64,000 nucleotides of DNA from Tethya wilhelma (GCA_964030475.1 CAXIPT010000001.1:6396166-6460165), one strand, 5' to 3'. Counted from the stretch's first letter, positions 34,569-48,672 are shown. The notes: a model not told the origin generated them from the sequence alone. Numbers and translations are program-made.

Positions 34569-36046
34569 TTAATCCAAGCTATCATCAATGTCAATTTGGG
34601 CTACATTAGAGGATTCCTTGCTAACCAATACACTACTGGGAGGGTTCTGTGTCTCTTGTCCAACAAAGGGTGGAGCTGGTGGAGCATCCATTCCTTGCAG
34701 GAAGGGAGGCATGGGCATAATAGAATCAGAGACATTTCCAAGAAGATTTTCTGTGTGTTGTGTTTGTGGAATAATAAAAAAAAAGGTATGTGATGTGTAA
34801 TGATAATTTTATGCCCAATGCCACATAGTCATGCAGACATTTGCTGCCTATTGCTATATTGATGTATAGAAATAGATACTGACGTATTAGTCCTCCTTCT
34901 CCAGCAAGAAGGCCAATCAATCCACCCGGACCAGAGTTAGCAGCGCTAGTGTCTTGATTTGAAGGTAGTCCAAAAAATGACACACCAATCTTATCAAGGT
35001 ACTACAGCAAGAAAGTAACAATAAAAAATCATTAAATACAAGGGCTGAATTTGTAAAAATTCACACACTCGTTCACTAACTTCATTAAAGCTGGGATCCC
35101 TGGCTATGGCCTTCTGATAGTTTTCCCTCAGATACTTGAAGACCTCCAGGTCCCCTCTACAGCAAACAATCAAAGCCATTAATTTTCAAAGAGAAACCCA
35201 AGGAACCAAGAAGTAGTGGTGAAAGAATACTGACACACACACACACACACACAAAAGAAACTTTCCCCACCCCTACAACACTTCCTTTCCTCTGAAATAA
35301 TGATAGGATGTTCACTCAGCTACTCATGGCTTTCTTCTTGGAGCAAATATTTTTATATTGTAGAAGATAATATGAATGTACTATTGATCTTATTAGCCCA
35401 CAAAATGAAGTTGAATAGTGGTGATGGTCACGATGTGTATGAGTGGTTATGATGATGAGAAACAAAGAGAAATTGTATCTAGCTGGGAATTTGGTCAGAA
35501 GGGGAGAATGTTTATCTTGTTCATAATAAGAAATGGAAGTGAAGTTGAAGCATGCAACAAACACACTGTGTGCTGTAATATTAAGTACTACATCACTCAC
35601 TTTTCAGATGCAAGGAGTAAAAACCACAAGAAGTTGACTAAAGGGTATTTCTTATAAGGTGGTCCTGCTTCATCACGAAAAGTAGGATGTGTCTGAGTAT
35701 ACACATTGAATACACCCATGGCACCTAGCCTATTCTGTAATACCATCAATCTGAAGAGCATATACATAAGAAAATTAATACGGAATGGAATTTGTCCATT
35801 GAACAGCAGTCACCATATACAACAGCAGTGTACATGTATGTACATTGTATGTAAGTATGTATGTATGTATGTATGTACATAGAAGGTACAATGTTTAGCA
35901 AACCCACTGGAGCACTGCCTGTGACACAAAGAGATCTGCTTCTCCTTGGTAGCCAAGTGAGGTAGCAAACTCCACCAACATGGCTCCAAAGTCTTCCGGT
36001 TGACTGGCATAGAGGAAGTGGTCCCTGGCCTTGGAATACTTCTTCT
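34569..36046 (-). CDS. GET4: GET4 second copy, exons 5-9
   Basis: Minus-strand exons 35908-36046, 35601-35750, 35081-35156, 34884-35001 and 34569-34750 match GET4 exons 5-9 at 15577-17003 in length and phase; the last exon is one codon shorter. Substitutions are few (for example SFFGLPSNQDTS versus SFFGLPSTQDSS). The 5-prime exons are missing because the contig ends at 36450 in intron 4. The frame is intact over all five exons. It sits immediately upstream of kinase gene C on the same strand, as the other copy sits upstream of kinase gene B. That is what either a segmental duplication or two divergent haplotypes would give. The 3-prime flanks differ completely right after the stop, which leans toward duplication or strong haplotype divergence. 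Confidence 0.88.
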
Positions 36047-36450
36047 CTAACACACATTAGGAGATAGTAACAAGGCAACATAAACTACAAACCTCAATAC
36101 ATGCAACTAGAACTAAAGCGTCACTTTCTGACACAAGGTATGGGAACAAAAAATGTAACCCAGGACCATTGTGTTCAGGCCTGGTTCAGGGCATGCTAAC
36201 AGCTGGTCTCTGGCTTGTCCAGCTGAACAATGAAGCTTCAGTATTATGATACTGTTGTATGTGATACAATTATATTGGGTTACTAATAAGAGATTGGATT
36301 CATAGGTGAGTGGTAAGGCGCCACATAAATGTAGGGTTGATTATGTAAATTAAGTACACACCAACACAGCTATATTATAACAGACCCCACTCATGACTCT
36401 CAGGCATTCTTAGGTAGAACACACACTCACGTGCACGCACACACACACAC

Positions 36451-36451
36451 N
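36451..36451. other. single-N contig join
   Basis: Left is GET4 intron 4 in a CA tract; right starts abruptly inside the Death-domain exon of a gene A-like sequence. The two are unrelated. Confidence 0.8.
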
Positions 36452-36582
36452 AACTGGTTCTGATAAAATGGCTTGAGAGCAACTTACGTCACACCCACCT
36501 AATTGAAGCACTCCGCTCACCACAAGTGGCTATGCATGACTTAGCTTCAAGAGTTGAAAAATTGTATGGTCAGTCCAAATAA
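36452..36582 (+). pseudogene. Death-domain exon fragment, gene A-like third copy
   Basis: The open frame encodes LIKWLESNL, then LIEALRSPQVAMHDLASRVE, and stops at 36580-36582. This matches the last 43 residues of gene A with a few changes (YGQSK versus YGQPK at the end). It is cut at its 5-prime end by the contig join. With the downstream 1.25 kb it forms the inverted copy of 374-1935, so it is likely the other allele or a duplicate of gene A, not a separate short gene. Confidence 0.8.
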
Positions 36583-37836
36583 TTATAGAAATTTAATTGT
36601 CATAATGATAATTATTGTAGTCAAATGCAAAATACTTGTCCTCACCACGTTACTTTGATATTCCGTCTCAATTGCTGTTGTATGAATAATGTGCTGCGTT
36701 ATTGTTGTGGAGAAAAAAATAGCTGTAATTATTTTAATGTGCACAAACTTTTTGCTGTTTATTTGTGTCTTCGTAATCATTGTTCTCTGTAACTTAATTA
36801 TTCAGTTAACTCGCTGCAAACACACATACACACTCATGTACACACACACACACACACACATCAAATTTGTTACTAACTTTTGTATCACCGAGCAAAGGAG
36901 TATGTTTACATTATCATTGTTTATGATTGCTAAGATTTGAATCGAGGGTTTTTATAATTTTAGTCTATACCCTTTTATGGGCTGGCTAGTTGCTACCTAA
37001 TTAGGATCATCAAAATTAATGTTATAATAATTTATTATAGAAACTAGTCAATACCAGTGTGAATTCCAGAGTACTATAATTATAATATATAGTATGTAAT
37101 TTCTACGACCCATTGTAAATCCCTTTCAATTAACCTAATTATATTAGTGGTATGTAGGTCATTTACGCATATTATATTGTTACAGCATACATACATTTAT
37201 TATATCTAAAGGCTGTATAAAGTGCTTTAACTGTAATGACTGAGCACGTGCAAGTACCAGGCCTATAATTGCACCTTAACAACTACTTTATGTACCTCCC
37301 GCACATCATGTTTTGATACAAGTTTGATTGCAAAAATTGCTCTACTCAACAGCTGAATAGAGTATACCACAAAGTGTATTTTGTCTGAAAAGAATGAAAG
37401 CATGAGATCACCTTTTCATGAAAGTATGTACCCAAAACCACAAAGTTCAGAAGTTAATGCTCACTAATGTAACATGTATAATAATTATTGTGACTTTGGA
37501 TGTAACGTAGGCTCAGTATAACTGCACCCTTATATCTAAAATAGTGCTGAGTGATTGACCATCAAGTTAATTGTGTTTACCGTGATGCACAATGCATGTC
37601 ATTAGACTTATAAATTTATACTAAACTAATACATCTGTCTGGTGTATGGTTACAAAGGTTTTGTGGTATTTGTGATTAGTGATATCGTATAATAACATAC
37701 AAATTGTTGCACAGCTGAAATTGCACAGTCATAAACAAAATATGATGTTCTGTCTACATACACATAAATATTGTTGAGACACAAAAGTATAAAGCCTGCA
37801 TGAGCACTGATCAACAGCTCCTTGCGTGTACATGCG
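36583..37836. other. spacer between convergent genes (copy of 534-1784)
   Basis: It matches the reverse complement of 534-1784 with small indels. No gene is seen. A (CA)n tract lies at 36841-36860. Confidence 0.6.
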
Positions 37837-39596
37837 TCATGATTCTGTCTCGAAAACGTCATCCTCTCCAAAACTCAACGTATAAGTGAGTCGTATGTGA
37901 TCATTACCACGACGAACGTCAGTCTCTGCAGCAACACACGAAGAACTCTCTGACCCCTGACTACTCTTGCCTGTTGCCATACCATTAGTTGTGCACTTGT
38001 TTGCTGCACTCACTTCACATTTACCAGTTTGAGCCACTGATTCCTGCAGACTGTTCTCTGTCTCTCCCTTAGCTTCATCGCCACCATCTAGGAAGTCTAT
38101 TTCACTGCTTGTCGAATATGATAGCATCAGTGTTGGGATTGTGACTGTGACAGTCTTTGCACTTGGTGTGGGCTCACATGAATGTGCCTTTTGCGGCTGA
38201 TCTGCACCCAAATCAAGAATTGATGTCGATTTGGTAGCTTTCCGAAGATTGTTGCTGCTGGATCGTGACGGCAAGTGGATGTGTGCTTTCTTCTGTGCAT
38301 TGAGTAATTCTGTGATCTCTTCAGAGAGCCTGTCAAGACGCTGTTGAAATACTTGGTCTTCTTCTGAAAATTGAGCCTACATATATTGCATGTTGTATAA
38401 AAAAAAAAAGAGTACATCATGTTACTTTTAATTTCCCCAAAATAAACTCCAAAGTTTTCATAACTCATGAGGTGTTTGCGTAAACAGTTTCAATTCAAAC
38501 CCAAATTGTCGTGTAACTGTAGCTGTAAACAGTGCATGCACTCACCAATTGATTCTTGATCTTTGCAAATGTATTGTCAACCTTCTGTGTACTTGCTTCT
38601 TGTTCTTGGATGTCCACTTTGCCAAACTTACGTCCACTAGCTCGAGCTGAAGAGGGTCTTCCTTTTGAAGGAGTCCGTACAAACCTCAAGCTCTTCTTCA
38701 AATTTGGACTCAGATTTGTTGACGCTGTATGAAGACTTGCACTCCTAGGCCTGAGCAATTTTGGACCTAATATGGTACAAACCGGTGTATATTTGTGATA
38801 TCTCTACACATCTAAAACTTTTACGATTGACACTCCTAACATGCTAATTGCGTACATCAATGTTACACTACAAGTCTGTAAATTTGTGTATAGGATAAAT
38901 ACTTTGTATGCATATGGTCAGGCGGCATGACCATCATGTACACAAGAAGACACATTAACTACAGCCTATCATACTAGCATACCCATGCAACATAAAATTA
39001 ACATGGATAGTGCCTTCGTTCTAGAGAAAGCATTACAAGTCTTTGAGTGGACATGATGATGGAATTGCATGATTTACCGAGTAACTGATTGCAACTACAT
39101 GCATTCCACAGTGGAACATTAAAGAAATTTAATACCTCAGTCATTAAATCATGCCAGTGTCCCAGTGTCCCATTGCCTTACCTGCTTCTTCTTGATCCAA
39201 CATACTGTCTATTTCTATTTTTTCCAACCGTTCCATTCCAAACTGGTCATCAACAGCAGTACGTTTAGTGAGAGGAGGCAGTGATGCACTAAGAAAACCT
39301 TTCCGTTGTGTACTTTCATCAACAGATTCTACTCTTCTGAATAAACCAATTTTGGTCTTAAACTGACGGTTACTTCGTTGACCAGGGGTCTCGAGAAATA
39401 TCTTCTTGGACTTTTCCAATGATTGGATCTTCTTGAGGTGATTCAATTCCTCTTTCGAGATGGATGGAGGCATGGAGGAGCTCAAACACGATCCTTCACT
39501 CTCGCCCACAGAGAGATGATGCCTAGATAATGCCACTCTCCTGGGTATCTCAGATAGATCTGGGCTGACAGAGCGGACCAGTTCTTGGTTGTCCAT
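37837..39596 (-). CDS. unrecognised Ser-rich protein with short coiled coil
   Basis: Three minus-strand exons, 39182-39596, 38546-38766 and 37837-38376, join in phase with GT-AG borders to give 391 residues. I do not recognise the family. The N-terminal part is basic and Ser-rich (KSKKIFLETPGQRSNRQFKT), and the middle exon carries repeated SR/RPxS patches (GRPSSARASGRKFG). Exon 3 begins with an amphipathic helix (EEDQVFQQRLDRLSEEITEL) that could form a coiled coil. The tail is acidic. No signal peptide or membrane segment is seen. The neighbouring gene at 40166-41193 has a similar composition and a helix at a similar place, so the two may be distant relatives. A truncated copy of the tail lies at 374-533. 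Confidence 0.65.
38377..38545. other. intron 2 of the Ser-rich gene
   Basis: Short AT-rich intron with an A-run near 38400. Donor GTGAGT at 38545 and acceptor TAG at 38377 support the exon borders. Confidence 0.6.
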
Positions 39597-40165
39597 GATA
39601 ACTGGATTATGCTGTAATTAAGGCTGCTGGATCCCCACTCTATATATATAAATGCTGACGATGCGTGCACTCTCTGTGTCTTGATCTCGGACTATCATGC
39701 ACCTGGCTTTTTACCCTGACACTTTCTAAGCTGTCACCATATAATGTTACAATATATAGAGGGGAGATACCAGAGAGGTGGACTATTAGTAGTAAAATGA
39801 GCAGCATATAGAGCTACATACGCAAGATACGTGGGTCGGCTCAGCTGTTTGCTATGGATAATATTAGAATGGGGTGGGGCTAGGATCCAAGAACATGAGA
39901 ACGTGGAATTCGAACTTGAATTCCGCAAAGACTCGTAGAATGAGAACGGGCTTGAGTCACGCCTTCTGCACATGCGCAATGGTATAATCATAATTGATTT
40001 CTTGGCCGAAATGTTTTCAAGAGTTTTTCAAGTAATCTTGGTTAGATTATGAAAATTGACAAAACAGTGACTCTGTACACAAAATGACATTAAAGAAAGA
40101 CAAAATTATAGAGCACAAATGCACATGGCACACATACAAAACACAAAGTACACAAGATAGCAACT

Positions 40166-41193
40166 TCATGCAGATGCAGTCAGTCTTTCTCTGGTTATTT
40201 CGTAAATAGTTCCTGGACTAGTGGTTTTGTGTATGGTTGATACAAGTGAAGGGACTGATTCAGAAATTTGCTTTGACTTTGACATCCCATGGTAGTTGTA
40301 AGATGAAGGCATGGACATGCATCTCTGTTGGCTCTCTTGATAGTGCTTAAATGAAGGAGTTGCTGGAAGAGATGCTTTACGTATGATAGCACTGTTCTTG
40401 TACTTCTTTGTGTGCAACCGAGGTGATATTCTGACTATTCTTCTTTCTGGTGCTTGCCTACTGAATTCATAGTTATCACTGCTGAAAGCATTCTCCTGAT
40501 CCACCACACAGTCACAGTTTTGCCAGGAATTGACACTTGCCACATTCAAATGTCTATCATTAGAGTGATTCTGTACTGCATTCAATGAATTTCTCTTCTC
40601 ATTGCCACACTGCGGCATTCTTCCAGGTCCATCGCACTCAATAATTGTCCCATCTGCTCTTCGCTGTACTCCACTCATATTCCATGGTGTGATACCTGTG
40701 TGTCTGAGAGTAACTGGACTGGAGTTGAGAGAGCTGCTTAGTGGTGGACTTCCAGAACCTGTTTTCTTTAGTGCAAGTGCTGCTGGTGCGCTTTGTCTCT
40801 TCAAAATGTAATCGTAGTGGTCTTCCTTAGTCGAAGGGCAAGAGATTTCGTATAAATGAGTGGTTTTTTGCCGAAATGGACAGTCTGGATTACTGCAATT
40901 ACAGTGTAATGTTTCAGTCTCAGAGTGGAGTTTCGTCACCTGATTGAGAAGGGCTTGAATCTCAGTAGGAAGTCGTTGAAGTTCACTAGCTGAGCCAAAT
41001 TTTCTTTTGACCAGACCAACTTCAGCAGTACATACCTATAATTGTAGAGAATAAATGAACAACAATAATTACAATAATTTTACAATGACTTTGATTGCAC
41101 ATTGAATGGCTTGTGCAATCCCTATGCATGCTAGAAGCAGCAAATATAATAATGTCTCACCTGAATTGTTGGTAGGCTCCCTGACAAGTTCAT
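40166..41193 (-). CDS. unrecognised Ser-rich protein with Cys cluster
   Basis: Exon 1 is 41161-41193 (MNLSGSLPTIQ) and exon 2 is 41035 down to the stop at 40166; the phase-0 junction gives 300 residues. The protein has a predicted helix (ELQRLPTEIQALLNQVTKL) followed by a Cys/His cluster, LHCNCSNPDCPFRQK, that might bind a metal. A long Ser/Thr/Pro-rich region comes after, with phrases such as SAPAALALKKTGSGSPPLSS. I do not recognise it. It lies in the same direction as, and upstream of, the Ser-rich gene at 37837-39596, with about 570 bp between them. The similar layout (helix, basic Ser-rich stretch) suggests but does not prove common origin. Confidence 0.6.
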
Positions 41194-42605
41194 CTTTTCA
41201 GTTTGCAGTTTTTCTTTTGAATTGTGAGTAAGAGTCAAGTTTTATTCTTTAGCATCAAGCTGTTTATGCTCTGCAACTCACCACACCAGCGTGCTTTTAT
41301 ATGCAGCGGGCTACACGGGCAATCACTTGGTATTTCCGTGTTTAGTCCAACTACGTAACATTGTTTCGTGAATCGAATTAGCAGGGCTATCCTCCGCGCT
41401 GTGACAACTTCCTCTATACCTTATCAACAGCTATAATTTGTTTCCTCTTAGATAATACAGATGGCTATTATAGATATAATGATATTTATTATAACCAATG
41501 TTAAAATTCAATTATTATTGTTTGGGATTAGTTTCCCTAAAGTTCGTCACTGAACTCCAGCTACAGAACCTCCTACTGCAATTATGAGATTGAATGTAGG
41601 ATGTATGATCTAACACCCACTTAATTACTGATCACATAATTATGACAGTAAGTATAATATTATATCAGGATTGAGATGATAATTATTTTAACCCTGGTCA
41701 TAAAGTCCCCCTTAATCCTTCCACTCATTGCACATTAAAGTGAGTCAATTTGAGGACGATAATAAAATTAATATTATGACAACAACAACGATAACGAGAA
41801 CTGACATAACTTAATAACTGACAACAGGATACAAAGAAGGAGAGCGAGCAATTCTTGATGTAACGAAATCAATGGTGCCCACATACTGCAGCTGTAACTT
41901 AAACCGTGAAGAGTTACATAACGATCCATTCACGGCATTGAGTTGGAACATGATGACGATTATGATTGCTTGTGTTCATAAACTATATTGTACTTGCACA
42001 CAGTGCATACAAAAAAGGAAATATGTGCTCTACCCCAAGAGCTGTACTGGACAGGTGTTCAATGAAGTTCGCAAGGCAGATGTCCAAAGTAGCTCTGTGA
42101 ATATGTGTGTGCGTGTGTGCACGTGTGCCACAATGTGTGTAAGTGTGCCCGAGGAGCGTGCATGGCCTAATCAGTATGTATATAATTATTTTTATTATAT
42201 GGGTGGGTCATGTGGATAGATGTGTCTGTGTGTGTGTATCAGTGTCTCAACCTGAATGGTGTTTACCATCCACTAATGGCCACAATGAATCGGACATAGA
42301 GACGGAAAACCTTGTTCGTAATGAATTTTAAAATTTGTAATTGAATTACCAGTATAATCCCACTAGTTCTTGGAAAATACCTCATGGAATGCAATTTAAG
42401 GTTTGAAAAAATGTGTCTTGACTTCAATTCAAAAACAGCTATTGTAACTGATCTAGATTGCCTACAAGAGCAATATGTGCTTTGACATGATATATAGAAG
42501 TAGTAGAATCCCCTCTTACCTCACTGGAATCGTCAGAAAAAGTGTTGCTGCGTTAGCAGCTCCTCTTTGAAGTCTTTCCTGGTATAGTTTACCCTGAGCA
42601 TTTGG

Positions 42606-42639
<34 letters not shown>

Positions 42640-42972
42640 AAGAAATTGCTTTACATGACATTCAGACATTGTGCACTGTATGAAGTGTCCAGTGTCCATG
42701 TATATGCAATACACACACACACACACATACACAAACAGCAACTCTGAGGCTTCTTAAAAATTATTTTGAAGTCAATTATTTAGCAAAGTCTTGGGTGGCT
42801 AACTTATGCAACTTAGATCAAATATTGTGTTAATAGATTGATCAATCAATAAGACTAAAAGCACATCCCAGAGTTCTTCACTTAGTGATACCCACTCAAC
42901 TGAGAATGGAAACTAATCATATTAACGAACAAATTAATAAATATTATTGTACTCATACACAAACAAAAGAGA
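41194..42972. other. intergenic region
   Basis: It separates the start of the gene at 40166-41193 from the 3-prime end of the JmjC gene. A 115-codon open frame at 41872-42219 is Cys-rich but looks fortuitous, since it runs into a TG-rich repeat. (TG)n at 42609-42638 marks the left edge of the inverted segment described at 42639-43366. Confidence 0.5.
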
Positions 42973-43366
42973 TTAATTATAACAACCACTTTTGATTCCT
43001 ACTGTACAATTACTATTTCTGCTCACTGTCTTGTTCCAGTCAATGAGACGTAACATTTCCCACACCTCTTCCACCAGTGACATGTTGACATTGAGATTGC
43101 CAGACTCAATGACAGGTGTGTACCTCTGCACGTGGTGATAGATGTGCATTTGTGAGTTAGGGCTGGGAGACATACAGTGCTCATTGAACACAAAATGATG
43201 CCACGCTATTGCCATGTGCATCTTTGGATGATTGTTGTGTATACTACGTAAACAACGTAATAAACTACTTCCTGGGTTGATCTGTTAAAACAACAGACAT
43301 GTCACACGAGATTTCTCCTACTAACTCCTCTGGATGCTTTAAATGCTTTAGAGACAATTATGTGAC
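42639..43366. repeat. segment P, present inverted at 43618-44320
   Basis: This roughly 725-bp block carries the last exon of the JmjC gene. It reappears in reverse orientation right after the N at 43617, with several percent divergence. The following block (about 43357-43616) reappears in the same orientation at 44322-44582. So only P is flipped relative to its flank. Confidence 0.8.
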
Positions 43367-46300
43367 ATTTCCAAAGACGTTTTTCCACCATTATAAGTAA
43401 GACTTAGTACATCTATGCCTGGCCAGACATGACGCATCCACAGTATATACAGTGAAGACTGGGGATAGGCGACACAGTGTAAACACCGTGATATCAAGTT
43501 CTACCCTACCCACTGACTTAGCACCTTATTGAATTTACACTTAAACTCAGCAGGACTGCCTGTGCTATAGGATGTATATGATCGTCACAAAGGTTATAGG
43601 CCAGCTTTTACATCANCTCTAAAGCATTTAAACCATCCAGAGGAGTTAGTAGGAGAAATCTCGTGTGACACGTCTGTTGTTTTAACAGATCAACCCAGGA
43701 AGTAGTTTATTACGTTGTTTACGTAGTATATGCACTACAAGCATCCAAAGATGCACATGGCAATAGTGTGGCATCATTTTGTGTTCAGTGAGCATTGTAT
43801 GTCTCCCAGACCTAACTCACAAATGCACATCTATTATCACATACAGAGATACACACCTGTCATTGAGTCAGGCAATCTCAATGTCAACCTGTCACTGGTG
43901 GAAGAGGTGTGGGAAGCGTTATGTCTCATTGACTGGAACAAGACAGTGAGCAGAAATAGTAATTGTACAGTAGGAATCAAAAGTGGTTGTTATAATTAAT
44001 CTCTTATGTTTGTGTATAAGTACAATAATTATTAATTTGTTCGTTAATATGATTAGTTTCCATTCTCAATCGAGTGGGTATCACTAAGTGAAGAACTCTG
44101 GGATGTGCTTTTAGTCTTATTGATTGATCAATCTATTAACACAATACTTGATCTAAGTTGCAAAAGTTAGCCACCCAAGACTTTGCTAAATTGACTTCAA
44201 AATATGAAGAAGCCTCAGAGTTGCTGTTTGTGTATGTGTGTGTGTGTATTGCATATGCATGGACACTGGACACGTCATACAGTGCACAATGTCTGAATGT
44301 CATGTAAAGCAGTTTCTTGACAATTATGTGACGATTCCAAAGACGTTCTTCCACCATTATAAGTCAGACTTAGTACATCTCTGCCTGGCCAGACATGACG
44401 CATCCACAGTATATACAGTGAAGACTGGGGATGGGCGACACAGTGTAAACACCGCGATATCAAGTTCTACCCTACCCACTGACTTAGCACCTTATTGAAT
44501 TTACACTTAAACTCAGCAGGACTGCCTGTGCTATAGGATGTATATGATCGTCACAAAGGTTATAGGCCAGCTTTTACATCACAAGTCACACTCAGTGACA
44601 TGTAGATGCTTTGTTTATGAATACTAACTGCAACTGTAATATTATGATATTGAATAGATAGAGTCATTAGAGGATGCAGTTCCTCATTTGGTTCATGAAG
44701 CATACTAGCTGTGCACTCTAGCACACTATAATGATGACAATCTAGCTTTTAAAAAGTTTAAAGTTTACTTAGGAAGATGAATGACTTCAAATTCATATCG
44801 GTAAATTCTTTTAACATGCCTGATTCTAGCCACACACAGTGCAAGACTATAGTATGCATACGTACATAATACACTGAATGTTTACATGTACGTCAGCAAA
44901 AGCTGACACATTAATTAGCCCAACAAGGTTTGTGGTTATCAAAGTGTTGTTCATTGTTCCAATTAGTTGACACCAGTGACATCACAGCTCACCAGTGTGT
45001 GTCAGTTGGTCAGCTACCTCATTAGACAGCCTATAGCTGAGGCTGGTTCTTAGAAAGAGGAGGTTGGCTGGTTGCTAATAAGCTTCTGGGTAGCAATGAG
45101 AACAGCACTGCTGACAAGATAATGAGATTGAAGCTTGTGTAAGCTACATGTGTACCAACAAGATGAGTGCCTAGCGACACACACACGGCAATATATACAC
45201 AAATATAATGTGTACATAGAGTCTTCCAGCTGTATGAATATCTATCCACATTCATAGCTCTATACGTGCCAGAAATATGCATATTCACGACAATTTGGGA
45301 CGTCACTCTGAAGTAAGAAACAGTACCTGAAAGTTGCTGATGGGTTATTCTTAGAGCTATTCATGACTGGATTATTCCCCCCAATAAAACACTTGTGCAA
45401 TAAGTGTCATGCTTGCAACAGTCGATATCAGGAGCTAGCCAAGGGGCACATGACCTCCAATCGTGAATCAATCATTCTCCAGGCTAAAAATAACACAAGC
45501 ACTGCATGCAAATCTGGCACACAACCATACTGATTTAAACATGATGCAAAACAAGCACTACACATGCATCATAAAAAATAAAATAAAAATTTGGCAACCC
45601 TGCACGCAATGACATGTGTATTGATTTACCTGGGAGAGGATGTGGTGTTGTATGAACTCTCTAGAATCAGAGATGCCAATTTCCATAAGCACCTATTGCA
45701 AATGTGTGTAATAATAATAATAACTAATTATTTATGTGCTTGAATATCGATGCATCTGAGAACATGAAACTTTAGCCGGTGGATATGCAAGCTGACACAT
45801 CCTTCTTTGCCACAGCTACATTTCCACGAACGTGACTCGTGCTTCTTGTGAGCTAGTGTTTCACGTCATGTGAGCTATCACATAATATTGAGATGTTTGG
45901 ATGATATAACAACAAAATGATGCAACTCGTATATATACACACCCAACTAGAGAGGTACACATGTACAAAACATTAAATGTTGCCTTGCCTAGGACATAGA
46001 TGCCCCTATTTTTGGGAGACGTCAGTCTAGCTCTTTTTCTCTCTCAGTGTACATGCTCACGTACATGCACAGGCCTACGTGCATGTTAGTGTGCCTGCGA
46101 TGGCGTTTAAGAGGGTCCTAATTGAGTTACGAGGGGATCCATTACACAAAGAGAGAAAGAAAGGCTCTACTGTTTCCTACTTGAAACAGACATTTACCCT
46201 CTGGTGAAGTTTGATCAAAAGAACGAGTATGTATACCACTGCGTAGTTCTTGCTGTAATGCTGCATTGCACGTGTACACATGCACACTTGCAAGCACAGC

Positions 46301-48672
46301 AAACGTCAAAAATGGATACATTCGTGTTTCTGTACTCATGAATAAGCACACGTACAACGATCAGTAATACTAGCTAGCAAGCTGAATAGACCATCTTAGA
46401 CAGATACATTCTTTAAATTTTGTCCTGTGTTGCCATAGATATGGCATATGCACAAAGAATAGGAACCATTAGGCCCCAAAGGCTTTAATCCGATCAAGGT
46501 ATGCTCCACACACTTACAATACACAGCTCTATTAGTAACATGGCATAAATTTTGTTAGTGATCTCCTTACTATAGGCTATGTGTCTCCAGTCTGAACATA
46601 CTTCAAATTCACAACACCTTTTTTACATGTCACCACGGAAATTATGTTATGAACAAATGGGCACATTCAAGGCATTGAGAAATTAATAGTGTTTCACATA
46701 GGCAGGTAGAGTTAATTAAGAGTGGTCATGAGTTCATGAGAGCAGACTCTACTGTAAAACATACCAGACAATATTATGTAAATTTTTTACACATATCACA
46801 GCTGCTATTGTTTGTATACAATTATGTGTGCATGCATATATGTACACCTACCAAATCAATGTATACTTTTGTGGCCTTCATTAGTTCCAGTCGTCCCCAC
46901 TCTTCCTCAAAGGGAACAGGTAGTCCATATCTGTGTGTGTGCATGCCAGGTACCATGGCGATGATAACGACAGCAGCTGTACAGAGGCACATGAAAAGGG
47001 TTTAGAGTTAGCGCTCAATCTAGGTAGTTAGCTAATAATTTGAGGTGGCACTAAAATTGAATTTTATCTTTAGCCACATCAAAGCTTATGAGATGTGATA
47101 TAGTAGCAAGAGTAATGTTACAAATGAAGAAATACAATCTGGATTATGGTGATATTTAAAGGAAGAAAAAAAATTAAAATTTCCTGCAAATGCACACTAG
47201 CTTGCCACCAAGAAATTGAATTAATTTCACACCTAACCATAGATGAAGAGGGATGGGATTCCTGCGTGGAATTTGTCACTGTTCTGATTAGATTACTGCA
47301 CAGCCCAATCAATTAGCATCCTATCGTGCATGCCCACATTCAAATTGAATTAAATGCCTCATTCGCTGTGATATTCACAGTAGCCAATGGCACACCTGGA
47401 GGCAAATCACTATAATATAATATTATACAATGAAAACAAAATATTATGCTAATGGTGCCTGAGAAGGGTTTAAGTAATTACATGCTATGAGTCCATCAAT
47501 CATTTTCAGTAAGGAACAGACTGGAATGCCTCTGTTGTGATTCAAACCTTCATGAGTAGACTTCAAAGGGCTAACCCAAAGAGCCTCTTCTAATGATGAA
47601 CAAACAATACGAGATGTTCAACAACACCAACCTCTGTGCTGCCCACAATAGATAGATCGATAGATGCATGCACATTGTTATAAGGACTTCCAATTGTGAA
47701 TACATTGTCCGGTAGTTCACTACTACTTAGATAGGTCCAATAAGCATCCTATGTACGTGGGCAGCTGGCATGGGTGAACTACTGACCTACATGAAGCGGC
47801 CTGTGTCTCTCGAGGAACCATGGAATTGGAGGAGTACACAGTGAGTCACTGAGCAGCTCTAGAAGACTGCATGTAAGTATTGTATTTTGTCGGTCAGAGT
47901 TTAAATATGTTTCACTGATGCAACATATTTGACTCAAATATCAGTGTATGCCATTAATTAGAACTATAAGTTCAATATAACCATGCTTTATCCTTGGACA
48001 ATGTACATACACAACACACAATATGTCTGATCCACACAATATTAATTTCATGAAGTGATAGCTGACTGACGTAGCATCATAATACATAGCTGTTGACATT
48101 CCAGCCTGTAATAACAATTGATTTAGGCAGTTCACAACTAATTGATGTTAAAGTTCAGTCCTCAAAGAAAGGCTGTGCAAGTAAAAATTACTGGAGGAAA
48201 AAAACCATCAATGTAGCCCCAATCACCACGATGAAACTATACCGTCACATCAACGCTTGTTAATGTAAACCTCAACAAGTCCACACACATTAGGTGGTGA
48301 GCCAAGGTGAGGGACAGAGACTACAAATTGTCCCATTTTTTCTTCCACTGTTGTGTTTCGTTCAAAGAAAAGTGCTTGAGATAACACACATATAGATGGC
48401 AGAGAGAGGTGAAATTAAAAACCGATTAGCTTGGAGGCACAACCTATAACCTAACCTCAAACAGTACAGCCCCACCAGTCCACCGCAATAATCAGTGAGG
48501 AATTATAATGCCAATGACAGTATACACGTGTTCAGAGTACTGGCATCCCACACCTTGAGTCCATCAATCAGAGGGCAATTGGAAACAATCAAAACAACAC
48601 GTGAATAGCATGCACTGTACTTACAATGTACTAGATATACACACCACTATATGACTGTATTAGCTGTATGGA

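Noticed and set aside
41872..42219. 115-codon Cys-rich open frame as a small secreted protein
   Set aside because: No signal peptide, runs into TG-rich repeat, no splice or promoter context.
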